Part shown: positions 16,970 through 25,371 of the stretch, one piece after another
Layout of the letters: each line of letters opens with the position of its first letter
How positions within the stretch are numbered: the first letter of the stretch is position 1
From: Azorhizobium doebereinerae UFLA1-100
GTDB lineage: Bacteria > Pseudomonadota > Alphaproteobacteria > Rhizobiales > Xanthobacteraceae
Direction of reading: 5' to 3'
Length of the DNA: 64,000 bases
NCBI RefSeq assembly: GCF_000473085.1
Contig: NZ_AXBA01000020.1
Span: forward strand, 39,949-103,948
Made by a program: the position numbers and the translations under genes
The notes under the pieces: model-generated
What the model was told of the DNA's origin: nothing
Database searches by the model: none
Seen by the model: only the letters and a program-made list of their open reading frames with translations

Positions 16970-18197
16970 TGACGAAGCCGTGCAGCACCTGCGCCGCAAG
17001 GCCGATGTCCGCGGCTTCGGCATGCTCGCGCGGGTTGTGGCTGCCGTTCGTTGAGCGCACGAACAGCATGACGATGGGCATCGCGCCGCTGAGCGACAGC
17101 CCGTCGTGGCCGGCGCCGGAGGGCAGGCGGTGGGCCGGAAGGCCGAGCCGCTCCGCCGCGTGGCTCAGCGCCGCCTGGAAGTGCGGGTCGCAGGGCGCGG
17201 CCGCCGCCTCATAGGTCACGTCCAGGCGGGCCTGGAGGCCGCGCGCCGCCGCGATGTCCCGGATGCGCGCCGTGATGTCGGCGAACGCCCGCAGGCGCTG
17301 GCCGTCGTCCGGCGCGCGCACGTCGAGCGAGAAGCGCACCGTGCCCGGCACCACGTTCACCGCCGCGCCGGGAATGGCCAGCGTGCCAACCGTGGCGACG
17401 AGGCCGGTCTCGCCTTTCGCCCGCGCCTCGGCGGCGAGGATCATCTCCGCCGCCCCGGTCAGCGCGTCCTGGCGCATCTCCATCGGCAGGGTGCCGGAAT
17501 GGCCCGCCTGCCCGCGCACGTCCACCACCGCGCGCGTCGCCCCGGCGATGGCGGTGACGATGCCGAGCGGCAGGCCCAGCGCCTCCAGCACCGGCCCCTG
17601 CTCGATATGGGCTTCCACATAGCCGAGCGCGCGCCCGGCGCGGGAGCAGGCGGCGATGGCCGCGGGATCGGCCCCGAACGCCTCCAGCGCGGCGCGCCGG
17701 CTGATGCCGTCCGCGTCCCGATCGTCCAGCGTGGCCGGGTCGAAGCGCCCGGCGAGCGCCCGCGAGGAGGTGAGCGTGGAGGGAAAGCGCACGCCCTCCT
17801 CGTCGGCGAAGGCGACCACCTCGATGGGGAAGGGCAGGCGCGTCCCGTCGGCATGGAGCCGTTCCACCACGGCGAGGGCGACCACCACGCCGAGATTGCC
17901 ATCGAAGATGCCGGCGTTGCGCACGGTGTCGATGTGCGAGCCGAGGATGAGCGGCGGCATGCCGGGCGTTCCGCCCTCATAGCGGCCCACCACCGCGCCG
18001 GTGGCGTCGAGATGCACGGCCATGCCGGCGCCGGCGAACCAGCGCGCCACTTCGCCCGCCGCCGCCTTGTGGGCGGGGGAGAGAGAGAGGCGGGTCATCT
18101 CGCCGGGCACGTCGGTGAAGCGCGCCAGGTCCTTCAGGCGGGCCAGCAGGCGGCCGCCGTCGAGCGGGTCCGGCGCGGGGGCCTGCACCGTGCTCAT
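16947..18197 (-). CDS. allC: Allantoate amidohydrolase (M20 family)
   Basis: This 416-residue M20/hyuC-type amidohydrolase would convert allantoate to ureidoglycine, CO2 and ammonia in ureide breakdown. Metal ligands are visible in ILGSHIDTV, FDGNLGV and the Glu-Glu of FADEEGVRFP, with further conserved VEAHIEQGPVLE, GQAGHSGTLPM and GAGHDG. Family members include N-carbamoyl amino acid hydrolases. The allantoate assignment rests on the operon, because the gene overlaps the PuuE-UraD gene by four bases and lies in a urate cluster. Confidence 0.87.
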   Translation of the reverse strand: MSTVQAPAPDPLDGGRLLARLKDLARFTDVPGEMTRLSLSPAHKAAAGEVARWFAGAGMAVHLDATGAVVGRYEGGTPGMPPLILGSHIDTVRNAGIFDGNLGVVVALAVVERLHADGTRLPFPIEVVAFADEEGVRFPSTLTSSRALAGRFDPATLDDRDADGISRRAALEAFGADPAAIAACSRAGRALGYVEAHIEQGPVLEALGLPLGIVTAIAGATRAVVDVRGQAGHSGTLPMEMRQDALTGAAEMILAAEARAKGETGLVATVGTLAIPGAAVNVVPGTVRFSLDVRAPDDGQRLRAFADITARIRDIAAARGLQARLDVTYEAAAAPCDPHFQAALSHAAERLGLPAHRLPSGAGHDGLSLSGAMPIVMLFVRSTNGSHNPREHAEAADIGLAAQVLHGFVTAFDPAG

Positions 18198-19639
18198 GCG
18201 GCGGCCCCCGCCGCCGGCAGGATGGTCTGGAGGCGCAGCAGGACGATGCGGGCGATCTGCGCCAGCGCCTCGGCGCGCTCCTGCTCCTGGTCGTGGGCGA
18301 GGCGGCGCTCGAAGGCAGCCAGGATCTCCGCCTTGGCGCGGCCGCGCACGGCCATGATGAAGACGAAGCCGAATTTCTTCAGGTAGGCGTCGTTGAGTTC
18401 GGTGAAGCGGGCCTTCTCGGCGGCGGTCAGCGCATCCAGCCCGGCGGAGGCCTGCTCGTCGGTGGAGGCTGCGGTCAGCAGCCGCGCCGCCGCCAGCTTT
18501 CCGGCGAGGTCGGGATGGGCGTTGATGACCGCGAGCTGCCGCTCCACGGGCGCCGCCTCCAGCACCGCGAGGAGGGCGTCGCGCAGTCCCTCGGCGGTGT
18601 CGTGGGCGGGCGTCAGGCCGGCGTCGTACAGCGCCTGCGCGATCCAGGGCGAATGCTCGATCACGCCGCCGAAACGTTCCACGAACAGCGCGCGGGAGAG
18701 GCGGGAGGGCACGTAGCCGCCCTTTGGCGGGTGGTGGGCCACCCAGTGCCGGGCGATGTCCAGGCGGCGGGCCACCCAGACGCGCTCGTGGCTGGCGATA
18801 TGGTCGAGGAAGCGGGCCAGCGCCTGGGCCCGGCCGGGCCGCCCCACGAGGCGGCAGTGCAGGCCCACGGAGAGCATGCGCGGGGCGGTGGCGCCTTCCG
18901 CATAGAGCAGATCAAAGCTGTCGCGCAGATAGGCGAAGAAGTCATCGCCCGAGGCATAGCCCTCGGGGATGGCGAAGCGCATGTCGTTGGCTTCCAGCGT
19001 GTAGGGCACCATGAGGAAGGGGCCCTGGGCGCCCTCCACCCAATAGGGCAGCTCGTCCGCATAGCTGTCGGCGGAATAGAGGAAGCCGCCCTCCGCCATG
19101 GTGAGCGGCAGCGTGTTCTCGCTGGTGCGGCCCTGGTAGAAGCCGAGCGGCCGCGCGCCGGTGAGTTCCGCCTGGATGCGCACGGCCTCCGCGATATGGT
19201 CGCGCTCGGTCTCGGCCGGCAGGTTGCGATAGTCGATCCAGCGCAGGCCGTGGCTGGCGATCTCCCAGCCGGCCTCGGTCATGGCGGCGGTGGCGTCCGG
19301 GTTGCGCTCCAGCGCCTTGGCGATGCCGAACACGGTCACCGGCATGTTGCGGGCGGTGAACATGCGGTGCAGCCGCCAGAAGCCGGCGCGGGCGCCGAAT
19401 TCGTAGATCGACTCCATGTTCATGTGGCGCTGGCCCGGCCAGGGCTGGGCGCCGGAAATGTCGGAGAGGAAGGCTTCGGATTCGCCGTCGCCATGCAGCA
19501 GGCAGCGCTCGCCGCCTTCCTCGTAATTGATGACGAACTGGACCGCGACCCGGGCCTCGCCCGGCCAGCGGGGATGCGGCGGATTGCGGCCGTAGCCGAT
19601 GAGGTCGCGGGGATAGGCCGGGGCGGGAGGGACGGGCAT
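18194..19639 (-). CDS. puuE: Bifunctional allantoinase (PuuE) / OHCU decarboxylase (UraD)
   Basis: This 481-residue fusion has two parts. Residues about 1-305 form a polysaccharide-deacetylase-fold allantoinase of the PuuE type (RDLIGYGRNPPHPRWPGEARVAVQFVINYEEGGE, quoted here in two halves: RDLIGYGRNPPHPRW and VAVQFVINYEEGGE; also WEIASHGLRWIDY). Residues about 320-475 form a 2-oxo-4-hydroxy-4-carboxy-5-ureidoimidazoline decarboxylase (INAHPDLAGK, STDEQASAGLD, KFGFVFIMAVRGR). The UraD half makes S-allantoin and the PuuE half opens it to allantoate, so the fusion couples consecutive steps. Start 19639 was chosen because upstream residues are non-homologous and it leaves a seven-base gap to uraH. 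Confidence 0.92.
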   Translation of the reverse strand: MPVPPAPAYPRDLIGYGRNPPHPRWPGEARVAVQFVINYEEGGERCLLHGDGESEAFLSDISGAQPWPGQRHMNMESIYEFGARAGFWRLHRMFTARNMPVTVFGIAKALERNPDATAAMTEAGWEIASHGLRWIDYRNLPAETERDHIAEAVRIQAELTGARPLGFYQGRTSENTLPLTMAEGGFLYSADSYADELPYWVEGAQGPFLMVPYTLEANDMRFAIPEGYASGDDFFAYLRDSFDLLYAEGATAPRMLSVGLHCRLVGRPGRAQALARFLDHIASHERVWVARRLDIARHWVAHHPPKGGYVPSRLSRALFVERFGGVIEHSPWIAQALYDAGLTPAHDTAEGLRDALLAVLEAAPVERQLAVINAHPDLAGKLAAARLLTAASTDEQASAGLDALTAAEKARFTELNDAYLKKFGFVFIMAVRGRAKAEILAAFERRLAHDQEQERAEALAQIARIVLLRLQTILPAAGAAA

Positions 19640-19646
19640 CGGAACC

Positions 19647-20000
19647 TCAGGAGCCGCGATAGGTGGAGTAGCTCCAGGGGGAGCAGAGCAGGGGCACATG
19701 GTAGTGGCCGTCCTCAACGATGGAAAAGCGCAGCGGGATGGCGTCGAGGAAGGGCGGCTCGGTCACCTGGGCGCCCGAGGCGCGGAAATAGGCGCCCATG
19801 TGGAACACCAGCTCATAGGTGCCGGGCCGGTAGTCCTCGCCGGCCAGCAGGGGGGCGTCGGTGCGCCCGTCCGCATTGGTGGTCCGGCGGGTGATGAGTT
19901 GGCGGGTTCCGTCGGCGGCGAGGGCGAACAGTTCCAGCGCGACCCCGGCCGCCGGCTTGCCGGCCACCGTGTCGAGAACATGCGTGGACAGCCGCCCCAT
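19647..20000 (-). CDS. uraH: 5-hydroxyisourate hydrolase
   Basis: This 117-residue transthyretin-like enzyme hydrolyses 5-hydroxyisourate, the first product of urate oxidation, to OHCU. It shows the N-terminal STHVLDT motif with catalytic His, an internal Arg-bearing DGRTD stretch, [12 protein letters not shown], and the diagnostic C-terminal YRGS tetrapeptide. Length is normal. It is the first gene of the minus-strand operon uraH, puuE-uraD, allC. Confidence 0.96.
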   Translation of the reverse strand: MGRLSTHVLDTVAGKPAAGVALELFALAADGTRQLITRRTTNADGRTDAPLLAGEDYRPGTYELVFHMGAYFRASGAQVTEPPFLDAIPLRFSIVEDGHYHVPLLCSPWSYSTYRGS

Positions 20001-20297
20001 CGGAATCTCCCTCGAAGTGCGAGACGGATCCAGCGATCAGGCTGTTTCAAGCTGATCGGATCCGGCTCCAGCCCTGGCGCCGCCGGGCGCCTCGCGTTTT
20101 CGGCGCGCCAGCATAACCGGCGGACAATCGTTTCATTTCCCGAAAAAATCGGAAGATCTTCTCATTGCACAGATATTCCGCATGACTAAAAAATGACGTC
20201 TGATGGTTCCCGACGCGCGCAGACGCGATGCCTGAGCGCCCGGAGACGGGCGTCGGACAACATCCTTTCAGATCAAAGCTTTTCGCTGGGGGACAGC
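20001..20297. promoter_or_regulatory. Divergent control region between uraH and the urate permease gene
   Basis: The 297 bases hold no gene. The stretch 20100-20200 is AT-rich for this genome and contains a perfect 10-bp palindrome GAAGATCTTC at 20152-20161, a candidate operator for a urate-responsive regulator. Promoters for both divergent transcripts must lie here, but I cannot fix -35/-10 boxes. Confidence 0.5.
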
Positions 20298-21683
20298 ATG
20301 GCCGTTGATGCCGTTGACGAGGTTCTGCCCGCGCCCAGGATGGTGGCGCTGGGCTTGCAGCATGTGCTGGTGATGTATGCCGGGGCGGTGGCGGTGCCGC
20401 TCATCATCGGGCGGGCGCTGAAGCTGCCGCCCGAGGACGTGGCCTTCCTCATCAGCGCCGATTTGTTCGCCTGCGGGCTCGCCACGCTGGTGCAGTGCCT
20501 CGGCCTGCCCGGCATCGGCATCCGCCTGCCGGTGATGATGGGCGTGACCTTCGCCTCGGTCGGCCCCATGCTCTCCATGGCCGCGAGCCCCGACGTGGGG
20601 CTGCTGGGCATCTATGGCGCGGTGATCGCCTCCGGCCTCTTCGCCATGCTGGTGGCGCCCTTCATCTCGCGCATGCTGCCGCTGTTTCCGCCCGTGGTCA
20701 CCGGCACCATCATCATGGTCATCGGCATCTCGCTGATGCGGGTGGGCATCAACTGGGCCGGCGGCGGGCTGCCGATGCTCACCAAGATGGTGAACGGCGA
20801 GATGGTCACGGTGGCCAATCCCAATTACGGCCAGCTGCCCGGCCTCGGCCTGTCGCTGTTCGTGATGCTGGTGATCCTGGCCCTGGTGAAATGGGGCAAG
20901 GGCTTCCTGGCCAATGTGGCGGTGCTGATCGGCATCGTCGCCGGGGCGATCGCCGCCAGCGCCATGGGCGTGATGCATTTCGAGAAGGTGGTGGCGGCTC
21001 CCTGGGTGGACGTGGTGCTGCCGCTGCACTTCGGCATGCCCACCTTCGCCCTCGTGCCCATCGTGACCATGTGCATCGTCATGGTGGTGGTGATGATCGA
21101 GAGCCTGGGCATGTTCCTGGCGCTGGGCGAGATGACCGGCAAGGCGGTGGACCAGAAGGCCCTGGCGCGGGGCCTCAGGGCGGATGGGCTCGGCACCCTG
21201 CTGGGCGGCCTGTTCAACACCTTCCCCTACACCTCCTTCTCGCAGAACGTGGGCCTGGTGGGCGTCACCGGCGTGAAGTCGCGCTGGGTGACGGCGACCG
21301 GCGGCGTCATCATGCTGGCGCTGGGGCTTTTGCCCAAGATGGCGGCATTGGTGGAGGCGGTGCCGCAGGTGGTGCTGGGCGGCGCGGGGCTGGTGATGTT
21401 CGGCATGGTGGCGGCCACCGGCGCGCGCATCCTCACCCAGGTGGACTTCAAGACCAACCGCTTCAACCTGTTCATCGTCGCCATCTCGGTGGGCTTCGGC
21501 ATGATCCCTTTGGTGGCGCCGAACTTCTTCAAGGCGCTGCCGCACGACCTGCACCCGCTGCTGGAATCCGGCATCCTGCTCTCGGCCATCGCGGCGGTGG
21601 GGCTCAACCTGTTCTTCAACGGGGTGAAGGGCGCCAGCGTCGAGGCCGTGGTCGCCGCCGCCAAGCAGGCGGAGGCGCATTGA
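20298..21683 (+). CDS. NCS2-family urate/xanthine permease
   Basis: This 461-residue transporter of the nucleobase-cation symporter-2 (NAT) family has 12-14 hydrophobic segments. The NAT signature is QNVGLVGVTGVKS, the form found in urate/xanthine carriers such as UacT and PucJ/PucK. The TM1 region contains LGLQHVLVMYAGAVAVP. The start follows a GGGGGAC ribosome site; the longer open frame upstream is not conserved-looking. It imports urate or xanthine for the adjacent degradation genes. Confidence 0.92.
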   Translation: MAVDAVDEVLPAPRMVALGLQHVLVMYAGAVAVPLIIGRALKLPPEDVAFLISADLFACGLATLVQCLGLPGIGIRLPVMMGVTFASVGPMLSMAASPDVGLLGIYGAVIASGLFAMLVAPFISRMLPLFPPVVTGTIIMVIGISLMRVGINWAGGGLPMLTKMVNGEMVTVANPNYGQLPGLGLSLFVMLVILALVKWGKGFLANVAVLIGIVAGAIAASAMGVMHFEKVVAAPWVDVVLPLHFGMPTFALVPIVTMCIVMVVVMIESLGMFLALGEMTGKAVDQKALARGLRADGLGTLLGGLFNTFPYTSFSQNVGLVGVTGVKSRWVTATGGVIMLALGLLPKMAALVEAVPQVVLGGAGLVMFGMVAATGARILTQVDFKTNRFNLFIVAISVGFGMIPLVAPNFFKALPHDLHPLLESGILLSAIAAVGLNLFFNGVKGASVEAVVAAAKQAEAH

Positions 21684-21724
21684 TCCCGCGTCCCGCAAGG
21701 CAGGTCCCGAGACCAGCCGTGGGC

Positions 21725-22651
21725 TCAGCCCCGCGGCTGTTCGCCGAGCTTGGCCAGTTCGGCGGCCACGTGGCGCCGGCCGTCCTCCACCAGCATGTCG
21801 GCGAAGGTCTTCACCTTCAGCGGCACCAATTGGCGGGCGGGGTAGAGCACGGCGAGCGTCATGGGGCGGGGCGCATGGCGCTCCAGCACCGGCACGAGGC
21901 GGCCGTCCGCGAGGGCATCGGCCACCTCGAAGCGCGGCTTGACCACGATGCCCCGGCCCTCCACCGCCCACAGGGTGAGGATGTCGCTGTCGTCCGCCTC
22001 CAGATGGCCGGAGACGGGAACGGCAAGGTCCTTGCCTTTGTCGGTGAGCATCCAGCGGAATTCCCGCAGGGTGGCGAAGCGCAGGAGCAGGCATTGGTGG
22101 CGCAGCAAATCGGCGGGCTTCTCCGGGATGCCGTGCCGCTCCAGATAGGCCGGGGCGGCGCACAGGATGCGGTCCACCTCCGCCACCTTGCGCATGATGG
22201 TGCTGGAATCCTCCAGCGTGGCGAGGCGCAGGGCGACGTCGATGGATTCGGCGATGAGGTCGGGGGTGTGCTCGGACAGGCGCAGCCGGACGTCGATCTG
22301 CGGATAGGCGTCCTGGTAGCGCGCCGCCATGGGGGCGAGCAGCCGCCGGCCGAGGTGCAGCGGCGCCGTCACCCGGAGCGCCCCGCGCGGCAGGGCGCCC
22401 AGCTCGGAGATGTTCATCTCCGCCGCCTCGATCAGCCGCAGCGCCTCGGTCACCGTCTCGTAATAGACCCGGCCCTGCTCGGTCAGGCTCATGCGCCGGG
22501 TGGTGCGGTTGAACAGCCGGCAGCCGAGGTGCTTCTCCAGCACCTGGATGCGGTGGCTGACCACGTTGGGGGAGACCCGCAGCCGCCGCGCCGCCTCCGA
22601 GAAGCTGTCGCTTTCCACCGCCTGGGTGAAAGCCCGCATATTGTCGAGCAC
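21725..22651 (-). CDS. LysR-family transcriptional regulator
   Basis: This 308-residue regulator has an N-terminal winged HTH (FSEAARRLRVSPNVVSHRIQVLEKHLGCRLF). That motif is written here as two parts: FSEAARRLRVSPNVV and SHRIQVLEKHLGCRLF. A LysR substrate-binding domain occupies residues 95-290. GTG at 22651 was chosen because a GGGGGAT ribosome site precedes it and the alternative ATG four codons in has none. It is divergent from puuD with a 121-base intergenic region, so it probably controls puuD, and by inference other urate genes, in response to urate or an intermediate. Confidence 0.88.
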   Translation of the reverse strand: MLDNMRAFTQAVESDSFSEAARRLRVSPNVVSHRIQVLEKHLGCRLFNRTTRRMSLTEQGRVYYETVTEALRLIEAAEMNISELGALPRGALRVTAPLHLGRRLLAPMAARYQDAYPQIDVRLRLSEHTPDLIAESIDVALRLATLEDSSTIMRKVAEVDRILCAAPAYLERHGIPEKPADLLRHQCLLLRFATLREFRWMLTDKGKDLAVPVSGHLEADDSDILTLWAVEGRGIVVKPRFEVADALADGRLVPVLERHAPRPMTLAVLYPARQLVPLKVKTFADMLVEDGRRHVAAELAKLGEQPRG

Positions 22652-22719
22652 GCCGTCGATCCCCCGGATTGCCGGGATCCTATCCAGGCGCGTTTCCCCG
22701 GCCAATGCCACACGGTGTT

Positions 22720-22735
22720 GCAAATGGGAAATTGC
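22720..22735. promoter_or_regulatory. Candidate LysR operator upstream of puuD
   Basis: GCAAATGGGAAATTGC has inverted GCAA/TTGC ends around an AT-rich centre, the usual look of a LysR binding site. It lies 37 bases before puuD, in the shared divergent promoter region. Confidence 0.4.
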
Positions 22736-22772
22736 GCGTCGAACCGCCGTTTCCGGCGTCACTGAGGGCACA

Positions 22773-23996
22773 ATGGAACCCATCCTGCACGAATTCGGCA
22801 GCCTCCTGCTGCGCTGGGCCCATATCGTCGCCGGCATGGCCTGGATCGGCGCATCCTTCTATTTCATGCATCTGGACGCCGCCCTGCGGCCGACGCCGGA
22901 CCTGCCGGCGGGCAAGGGGGGCGAGGCCTGGGAGGTCCATGGCGGGGGCTTCTACCAGGTGCGCAAGTACTTGGTAGCGCCGGCTTTTTTGCCCGACCAC
23001 CTGATGTGGCACAAATGGGAATCCTACACCACCTGGATCACCGGCGCTTTGCTGCTGGTGTGGACCTATTATTACCAGGCGACGCTCTATCTTATTGATC
23101 CCTCTGTGCTTTCCCTGACCCCGCTGACCGCCTTCCTGATCGGCGCCGGTGGCATCGCCTTCGGCTGGATCTTCTACGACCTCGTCTGCCGCTCCCCGCT
23201 GGGCCGGAGCGACCTCAAGGTGGGCCTCGTGGTGTTCGTGTTCGTGGTCGCCATGGCCTTGTTTTTCCAGAAGGTTTTCTCGCCGCGCGGGGCGTTCATC
23301 CATATCGGCGCGCTGATGGCCACCATCATGACCGCCAATGTCTTCCTCATCATCATCCCCAACCAGCGCAAGGTGGTGGCGGCGCTGAAGGCGGGCGAGG
23401 CGCCGGACCCGAAGTATGGCAAGATCGGCAAGCTGCGCTCCTCGCACAACAATTACTTCACCCTGCCCGTCATCTTCCTGATGATGTCGAACCATTATCC
23501 CATCACCTATTCCACCCCCTATGCCTTCGTCATCGTCGCGCTTGCGCTGATTGGCGGGGCGATCATCCGCGTGTTCTACAATAAGCGCCATGCGGGCCAG
23601 GGAAATTGGTGGTGGTGCTGGGGCGTTGCTTTCGCCTGCCTCGTGCTGGCGGTGGCGTTGTGCCTGACCACCACCCCCGCCGGCCGCACCGCGCTGGGCC
23701 TGCCGGCGCTGGTCGGCACCGCCGAGGCCGCCCCCGCCCCGGCCGCCGCCGTGCCGGGCGAGGTGCAGGACGTGGTGATGGGCCGCTGCTCCATGTGCCA
23801 TGCGGCGGAGCCGGTCTATGAGGGCATCGCCACTGCCCCGCGCGGCATCCTGCTCGACACGCCGGAGGCGATGGAACGCAACAAGCCCTTGATTCTCATG
23901 CAGGCCGCGCTCACCCACGCCATGCCGCCGGGCAATGTCACCGAGATCACCCCCGCGGAGCGGGCGGCGCTCAAGGCCTGGGCCACGGCCCGCTGA
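22773..23996 (+). CDS. puuD: Membrane-bound cytochrome c urate oxidase (PuuD)
   Basis: This 407-residue protein has an integral-membrane urate-hydroxylating domain (eight or so helices, residues about 8-310) fused to a C-terminal cytochrome c domain. The heme-binding motif C339-S-M-C342-H343 and a downstream Met candidate in HAMPPGN are present. Conserved His-rich loops include RWAHIVAGMAWIGASFYFMH, MWHKWESY and SSHNNYFTLP. It oxidises urate to 5-hydroxyisourate without making peroxide, passing electrons to the respiratory chain. An unrelated soluble uricase is not present in the window, so this is the entry enzyme of the cluster. Confidence 0.95.
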   Translation: MEPILHEFGSLLLRWAHIVAGMAWIGASFYFMHLDAALRPTPDLPAGKGGEAWEVHGGGFYQVRKYLVAPAFLPDHLMWHKWESYTTWITGALLLVWTYYYQATLYLIDPSVLSLTPLTAFLIGAGGIAFGWIFYDLVCRSPLGRSDLKVGLVVFVFVVAMALFFQKVFSPRGAFIHIGALMATIMTANVFLIIIPNQRKVVAALKAGEAPDPKYGKIGKLRSSHNNYFTLPVIFLMMSNHYPITYSTPYAFVIVALALIGGAIIRVFYNKRHAGQGNWWWCWGVAFACLVLAVALCLTTTPAGRTALGLPALVGTAEAAPAPAAAVPGEVQDVVMGRCSMCHAAEPVYEGIATAPRGILLDTPEAMERNKPLILMQAALTHAMPPGNVTEITPAERAALKAWATAR

Positions 23997-24064
23997 TCGG
24001 CCCGGCTTGACCTTCATGCGCCCGCGCGCCTATCCCCCACCGTCCACAGAGAAAGAGACGATCC

Positions 24065-25294
24065 ATGACCAGCCCTGATCCCGCCCGCCTGCGCGCGCTC
24101 CTGGCCGAGCGCGCCGAGGCGCAGCAGGGCTTCCTCGCCGAACTGGTGAAGGTGCCCTCGAACAATCCCCCCGGCGACTGCGCCGCCCATGCCGCGCGCA
24201 CCGCCGACCTGCTGGAAGGCCTCGGCTTCACGGTTGAGCGCCATGTGGTGCCGGCGCCGCTGGTGAAGGCGGCGGGTATGGTGTCGGTGACCAACCTTAT
24301 CGTCCGCCACCGCTTCGGCGACGGCCCGGTGATCGCGCTGAACGCCCATGGCGACGTGGTGCCCCCCGGCGAGGGCTGGAGCCAGGACCCCTATGGCGCC
24401 GCCGTGGTGGACGGGGTGATGTACGGCCGCGGCGTCGCGGTCTCCAAATCCGATTTCGCCACCTATGCCTTCGCCCTCGACGCCCTGAAGCGCTCCGGCC
24501 TGCCGCTCAAGGGCACGGTGGAACTGCATTTCACCTATGACGAGGAAATCGGCGGCGAGGTCGGCCCCGGCTGGATCCTGTCCGAGAAGATCACCCGGCC
24601 GGACGCGGTGATCTCCGCCGGCTTCTCCTATGCGGTGGTGGTGGCCCACAATGGCTGCCTGCACCTGGAGGTGGAGGTGAAGGGCAAGTCCGCCCACGCC
24701 GCTTTGCCCCATACCGGCGTCGATGCGCTCGCCGCCACGGCCAAGGTGCTGGACGCCATCTATGCCTATCGCGAGGCGCTGAAGGCGACCGTCTCGCCCA
24801 CCAAGGGCATCGGCTCGCCGCAGATCACGGTCGGCCTCATCTCCGGCGGCATCAACACCAACGTGGTGCCCGACCGGGTGACGCTGCGCCTCGATCGCCG
24901 CATCGTGCCGGAGGAGCAGCCGGAGGCGGTGGAGGCCGAGGTCAAGGCGCTGATCGAGAAGGCTGTCGCCTCCTATCCCGGCGCGTCGGTGGAGATCCGC
25001 CGTATCCTGCTGGCCCGCCCGCTGGTGGCCAATGAGGAGAGCCTGCGCATCGCCGGCATCCTCGCCCGCAACGCCGCCGCCGTGGTGGGTGAGGACGTCT
25101 CCACCAATGGCGTGCCGCTCTATACGGACGCGCGGCTCTATGCGGAGGCGGGCATTCCCGTGGTGCTCTACGGCGCCGGCCCGCGCACCATCGAGGAAGC
25201 CAACGGCCACCGCGCCGACGAGAAGCTGCGCCTCTCCGATCTGGCGCTCGCCACCGAGGTGGTGACGCTGACCCTGGCCGAACTTCTCGGCTGA
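24065..25294 (+). CDS. M20-family deacylase/peptidase (ArgE/DapE-like)
   Basis: This 409-residue zinc hydrolase carries the M20 ligands NAHGDVVPPG, GRGVAVSKSD and the Glu-Glu of YDEEIGGE, with a dimerisation domain in the middle (KGKSAHAALPHTGVDAL). The catalytic Ser/Asp neighbourhood differs from DapE and ArgE, so the substrate is open; an N-acyl or carbamoyl compound is likely. It follows puuD by 68 bases on the same strand and may be co-transcribed, which would suggest a role in purine or ureide breakdown, but this is weak inference. Confidence 0.85.
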   Translation: MTSPDPARLRALLAERAEAQQGFLAELVKVPSNNPPGDCAAHAARTADLLEGLGFTVERHVVPAPLVKAAGMVSVTNLIVRHRFGDGPVIALNAHGDVVPPGEGWSQDPYGAAVVDGVMYGRGVAVSKSDFATYAFALDALKRSGLPLKGTVELHFTYDEEIGGEVGPGWILSEKITRPDAVISAGFSYAVVVAHNGCLHLEVEVKGKSAHAALPHTGVDALAATAKVLDAIYAYREALKATVSPTKGIGSPQITVGLISGGINTNVVPDRVTLRLDRRIVPEEQPEAVEAEVKALIEKAVASYPGASVEIRRILLARPLVANEESLRIAGILARNAAAVVGEDVSTNGVPLYTDARLYAEAGIPVVLYGAGPRTIEEANGHRADEKLRLSDLALATEVVTLTLAELLG

Positions 25295-25313
25295 GGCTGA
25301 CCCCGCGCAAACA

Positions 25314-25345
25314 AAACGCCCCGGATCGGTCGATCCGGGGCGTTT
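25314..25345. terminator. Bidirectional terminator
   Basis: A perfect stem (ACGCCCCGGATCG/CGATCCGGGGCGT) with a short loop has A residues on the left side and TTT on the right. It lies between the converging M20 and chemoreceptor genes. Confidence 0.85.
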
Positions 25346-25371
25346 CGCGTTTCAGGTCAAGGAGATGGCGC

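Noticed and set aside
22639..22639. ATG at 22639 as start of the LysR gene near puuD
   Set aside because: It lacks a ribosome site. GTG at 22651 has a G-rich site at good spacing and fits the usual LysR N-terminal length.
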